Source: Clostridiales bacterium (GTDB lineage Bacteria > Bacillota > Clostridia > Lachnospirales > Lachnospiraceae). From it: DNA of 8,908 bases. The stretch is taken from NCBI GenBank assembly GCA_015655565.1, contig JAATEU010000496.1, forward strand, positions 1-8,908, in the 5' to 3' direction. Under the pieces are notes generated by a model. That model was not told the origin of the DNA and ran no database searches. It saw only the letters and a program-made list of their open reading frames with translations. Of this stretch, positions 7,189 through 8,908 are shown in pieces (the stretch's first letter is position 1; each line of letters begins with the position of its first letter). Both the position numbers and the translations under genes were made by a program.

Positions 7189-7332
7189 CCACATAACCAT
7201 ACTGTTTTTATCAACTAACGGCTTGTCATTTGACATGCAGCAAAAAAAGCCCCTATCCAGCACCTCATCCGCCTGCCAAACGAGGACTTTACAGTGCGCC
7301 TCCAGATCCCTCCAAATCCCTTTTGCCACGAT
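7153..7332 (-). pseudogene. protein-like fragment, unidentified, abutting the endonuclease gene
   Basis: A minus-strand frame open from 7332 to TAA at 7153-7155 gives about 59 residues. The part outside the endonuclease (7332 down to 7189) reads convincingly like protein, for example DLEAHCKVLVWQADEVLDRG, with balanced charge and typical codons. The last dozen residues are antisense to the endonuclease 3' end and presumably meaningless. Possible starts are GTG 7327-7329 or ATG 7234-7236, neither with a clear binding site. A stop directly upstream separates it from the GH51 relic in the same frame. I do not recognise the family. It is best read as a leftover of a gene truncated when the restriction-modification module arrived. 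Confidence 0.35.
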
Positions 7333-7575
7333 TTATATGTAACCGGCCTGCTTTCCCCGGGGCCGATTCCATCTCTCCAATGATAAAGATCCAAATAGTA
7401 TCCCCCCCGTCCAGCGAACCACCGGCGGTGCTTTTACTTTCAATCCATCCACTATATCTTTACGCATTCCATGATAATTGGGTATTTCTGAATTTTCTGC
7501 TACCCAGATTCTATCATAAATACAGGAATCCAGAAATTCTATAAACTGACTATGGAGTTTTAGATTAATATAACC
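7310..7575 (-). pseudogene. GH51-type alpha-L-arabinofuranosidase relic (N-terminal part, frameshifted)
   Basis: Reading leftwards on the minus strand from 7575, one frame gives SCIYDRIWVAENSEIPNY, then HGMRKDIVDGLKVKAPP and VVRWTGG. After a run of seven G (7408-7402 on that strand) the homology jumps one frame to DLYHWRDGIGPGESRPVTY. This is the conserved start of GH51 arabinofuranosidases, whose usual form is CIYGGIWVGE...IPN..GIR.DVV.ALK....P.LRWPGGCFAD.YHW.DGIGP. Removing one G restores a continuous frame (RWTGG-YYL-DLYHW). Conserved positions are already eroded (RWPGG to RWTGG, CFAD to YYLD), a stop precedes the fragment at 7576-7578, and similarity fades near 7310, so the roughly 400 downstream residues of the enzyme are missing. 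The gene is dead. The living form would release arabinose from plant polysaccharide. Confidence 0.8.
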
Positions 7576-7612
7576 TTAGTTGTGGAAAATGCTGTATAAT
7601 GAAACAAAAACC

Positions 7613-7635
7613 GTTACGTATTATTTTTATGTAAC
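7613..7635. repeat. imperfect inverted repeat upstream of the GH51 relic
   Basis: GTTACGTA (7613-7620) and TATGTAAC (7628-7635) pair over 8 bases with one G-T pair and a 7-base loop. It lies about 40 bases upstream of the GH51 relic on the minus strand and could be the remains of that gene's operator. It shares TTACG with the MerR dyad, probably by chance. Confidence 0.4.
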
Positions 7636-7721
7636 ATGCAGATAAACAAGAATTTGACGAATGAAAAAACACTCTTGAAGAAATAATAGCGTTATCGAAC
7701 TGATATTATGATTATAATACG

Positions 7722-7747
7722 AAGGTGACAAACCTTAGCATTTTTTT
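7722..7747 (+). terminator. hairpin plus T7, terminator-like, in the MerR upstream region
   Basis: AAGGT (7722-7726) and ACCTT (7732-7736) form a 5-base stem with a 5-base loop, followed after AGCA by seven T (7741-7747). The stem is short and separated from the T run by four bases, so it is a weak intrinsic terminator at best. It could end transcripts coming rightwards from the restriction-modification module or from a TATAAT-like box at 7713-7718. Confidence 0.35.
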
Positions 7748-7784
7748 GAAAATTTTTAAGCGTTTTCTGTGCTTCCAAAAAAAT
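7740..7784. repeat. nested inverted repeat between T7 and A7 tracts
   Basis: ATTTTTTTG (7740-7748) and CAAAAAAAT (7776-7784) are perfect 9-base arms. Inside them AAGC (7758-7761) and GCTT (7771-7774) form an inner stem with a 9-base loop. The outer arm uses the same T7 that follows the preceding hairpin, so the two structures compete. It ends 24 bases before the MerR -35 box. Confidence 0.45.
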
Positions 7785-7808
7785 CTTTAATATAGCGAAA
7801 ATTTTTTC

Positions 7809-7839
7809 TTGCTCATTACGTTGCGTAATGAAATATAAT
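7809..7839 (+). promoter_or_regulatory. MerR-type promoter with 19-base spacer and central operator dyad
   Basis: TTGCTC (7809-7814) and the perfect TATAAT (7834-7839) are separated by exactly 19 bases, the over-long spacing that MerR-family activators correct by distorting DNA. Within the spacer, CATTACG (7814-7820) and CGTAATG (7824-7830) form a perfect 7+7 dyad around TTG. Transcription would start near 7846, placing AAGGAGG (7848-7854) at the very start of the message. The downstream MerR protein is the obvious ligand-dependent activator of its own operon. Confidence 0.9.
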
Positions 7840-7861
7840 TGAATTGCAAGGAGGATTTAGT

Positions 7862-8668
7862 ATGAACAAAAAGAAATATACAAGCGGTGAGATTGCCTCT
7901 GCTGCGAGTCTGACGATTCGTGCAGTTCAGCATTATGACAATATCGGGCTATTGCCTTCTTCGGGAAGGACGGAAGGTGGGCGCCGATATTATACACAGG
8001 ACGACTTAATACGGATTGAGCAAATCGTATTTTATAAATCGCTCGACTTTTCATTAGAGCAAATTAAAGAACATCTTTTGTTACAACCAAATACAAATGA
8101 ACTATTGGAAATGTTCAAAAATCAACGACTGCTTTTGCTGCAAAAAATTGAGCATTTGCATACTTCATTCGCAACCATTGGCATAATGTCCCATATGATT
8201 GAGGCAGGCAAAGAGCCGCCACTTCATGTATTGCTCCGGTTTCTTAGCGCCTTGCCTGGGGATGACATATTTTCGCAAGCTCCCAAAATGATGACGGAGG
8301 CACAACAAGAAATGCTTTCTCCACATTTTCAAGATATAGAATCAATCCAAATGTTCTATCACAAATGGAAAGAAATTTTAATTGAAGCAACTATTTTACT
8401 TCATGAGGGCGCTTCACCGGACAGTATCGCAGCGCAGGATTTGGCAAAACGCTGGTGGGAAGCAATTATATCCTTTACGGGCGGCAATCTGGAACTCGTC
8501 AGGCAATTATCCGAACTTCATCTTGAAAATCAAATGACGGCCAAAAACGAAGAAATGGTGGATTCTGCCAACTGTTTTGTGGAAAGTGCTTTTGACTTAT
8601 TTTCTGCCAAAAACGATTTACATCTTAACACGGCTGAAAGCGGCCAGGAAGGAAGGGCGGAACAATGA
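7862..8668 (+). CDS. MerR family transcriptional regulator with TipAS-like C-terminal domain
   Basis: A 268-residue cytoplasmic ligand-responsive activator. The N-terminal winged helix is clear: YTSGEIASAASLTIRAVQHY (6-25), NIGLLPSSGRTEGGRRYY (27-44), then LIRIEQIVFYKSLDFSLEQI (49-68). A dimerisation helix (about 78-112) is rich in leucine and charge. The C-terminal part (about 150-248) resembles the TipAS drug-binding domain, with DLAKRWWEAIISFTGGN (193-209) as its most typical segment. It lacks the cysteine pattern of metal-sensing MerR proteins, so an organic compound or peptide antibiotic is the more likely signal. ATG 7862 is chosen over TTG 7844 because AAGGAGG (7848-7854) lies 7 bases upstream. 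It is transcribed from the 19-base-spacer promoter directly upstream, hence autoregulated. It overlaps the ABC transporter gene by 4 bases (ATGA). Confidence 0.93.
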   Translation: MNKKKYTSGEIASAASLTIRAVQHYDNIGLLPSSGRTEGGRRYYTQDDLIRIEQIVFYKSLDFSLEQIKEHLLLQPNTNELLEMFKNQRLLLLQKIEHLHTSFATIGIMSHMIEAGKEPPLHVLLRFLSALPGDDIFSQAPKMMTEAQQEMLSPHFQDIESIQMFYHKWKEILIEATILLHEGASPDSIAAQDLAKRWWEAIISFTGGNLELVRQLSELHLENQMTAKNEEMVDSANCFVESAFDLFSAKNDLHLNTAESGQEGRAEQ

Positions 8669-8908
8669 TACAACTAACAAACCTGACAAAGAAATTTGCG
8701 GATAAAACCGTGTTAAACAACATCAGCCTATATATCCATCCCGGTGCAGTTACTGGTTTTCTCGGCCCTAACGGAGCCGGAAAAACAACAACCATACGTG
8801 TGATTCTCGGATTGTCCGCACCCACCTCCGGGAATGTTTCCGTAGCCGGAAAACCTTATGCTGCATTGGAACGGCCTTTGAGTAAAATCGGTGCAATGGT
8901 GGACTCCA
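8665..8908 (+). CDS. ABC transporter ATP-binding protein (5' part, runs off the window)
   Basis: The first 81 codons of an ABC ATPase, cut by the window end. It starts MIQLTNLTKKF, has the Walker A motif GPNGAGKTT (34-42) and continues with LGLSAPTSGNVSVAGKP. It then reaches IGAMVDS, the region just before the Q-loop in BcrA/lantibiotic-immunity-like exporters. Walker B and signature motifs lie beyond the edge. The start ATG overlaps the MerR stop (ATGA), with GGAAGGGCGG just upstream, so it is translationally coupled to the regulator. The likely role is powering export of, or protection against, the compound sensed by the MerR/TipAS-like protein, with a permease expected next. The substrate is unknown. 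Confidence 0.92.
   Translation, partial: MIQLTNLTKKFADKTVLNNISLYIHPGAVTGFLGPNGAGKTTTIRVILGLSAPTSGNVSVAGKPYAALERPLSKIGAMVDS

Larger units (their letters stand above)
7189..7861. other. intact-gene-free interval between endonuclease and MerR genes
   Basis: More than 650 bases without an intact gene. From left to right it holds an unidentified minus-strand fragment (to 7332), a frameshifted GH51 relic on the minus strand (about 7310-7575), an inverted repeat (7613-7635), a hairpin followed by T7 (7722-7747), a nested dyad (7740-7784) and the MerR promoter (7809-7839). The plus-strand open frames at 7160-7342 and 7230-7544 are proline/serine-rich shadows of the minus-strand relics. No convincing terminator for the endonuclease transcript is visible in the first 100 bases. 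Confidence 0.75.

Noticed and set aside
7224..7235. TGTCA-TT-TGACA dyad as a terminator for the endonuclease transcript
   Set aside because: The loop is only two bases and no T run follows, so it does not fit an intrinsic terminator.
7230..7544. 104-codon plus-strand open frame after the endonuclease
   Set aside because: It is rich in proline and serine, has no ribosome binding site, and is opposite the recognisable GH51 relic on the minus strand, so it is a shadow.
7580..7600. TTGTGG and TATAAT as a promoter
   Set aside because: The spacing is 9 bases, far too short, and the TG before TATAAT is at the wrong offset for an extended -10.

Overview
The window looks like chromosomal DNA from a low-to-moderate-GC Firmicute, most likely a Clostridia/Lachnospiraceae-type bacterium. 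The grounds are AT-rich intergenic DNA, strong AGGAGG-type ribosome binding sites, frequent ATA/AGA codons, and the gene families present (PucR regulator, AP-endonuclease-2-like sugar isomerase, MerR/TipAS-like regulator with an ABC transporter). No rRNA, tRNA, CRISPR array, intact insertion sequence or replication origin was found.

Left part (1-4554): a small carbohydrate/polyol catabolism block. A possible gene tail ends at 92. It is followed by a sugar phosphate isomerase/epimerase-like TIM-barrel protein (224-1075, +) and a Gfo/Idh/MocA NAD(P)-dependent oxidoreductase (1200-2249, +). A PucR-type transcriptional regulator (2255-3886, -) converges on the oxidoreductase with only 5 bases between the stop codons, so it is a candidate local regulator. 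A GNAT acetyltransferase (4048-4554, -) lies upstream of the regulator and ends in a likely terminator hairpin.

Middle (4555-7188): an AT-rich gene-free stretch of almost 500 bases with several short inverted and direct repeats leads to a well-formed sigma-A-type promoter (4990-5018). This drives a two-gene type II restriction-modification module. The first gene is a Dam-like alpha-class adenine methyltransferase (5052-5891). It overlaps by 11 bases a PD-(D/E)xK endonuclease (5881-7188) of a family distinct in length and layout from DpnII/MboI.

Between the module and the next gene (7189-7861) there is no intact gene. On the minus strand, however, there is a clear relic of a GH51-type alpha-L-arabinofuranosidase N-terminus (about 7310-7575). 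It carries a frameshift exactly at a run of seven C (7402-7408). A second protein-like minus-strand fragment (7332 down to about 7189) ends against the endonuclease gene. The restriction-modification module therefore sits beside decayed older DNA, as expected for an acquired island.

Right part (7722-8908): two nested hairpins precede a textbook MerR-type promoter. It has a 19-base spacer carrying a perfect 7+7 dyad between -35 and -10. It drives a MerR regulator with a TipAS-like ligand domain (7862-8668), translationally coupled to an ABC transporter ATPase that runs off the window (8665-8908). This looks like a self-regulated drug-sensing and export operon.

I see no convincing wholly new system. 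The most informative points are the methylase/endonuclease pairing, the homopolymer-frameshifted GH51 relic, and the MerR operator and leader structure.
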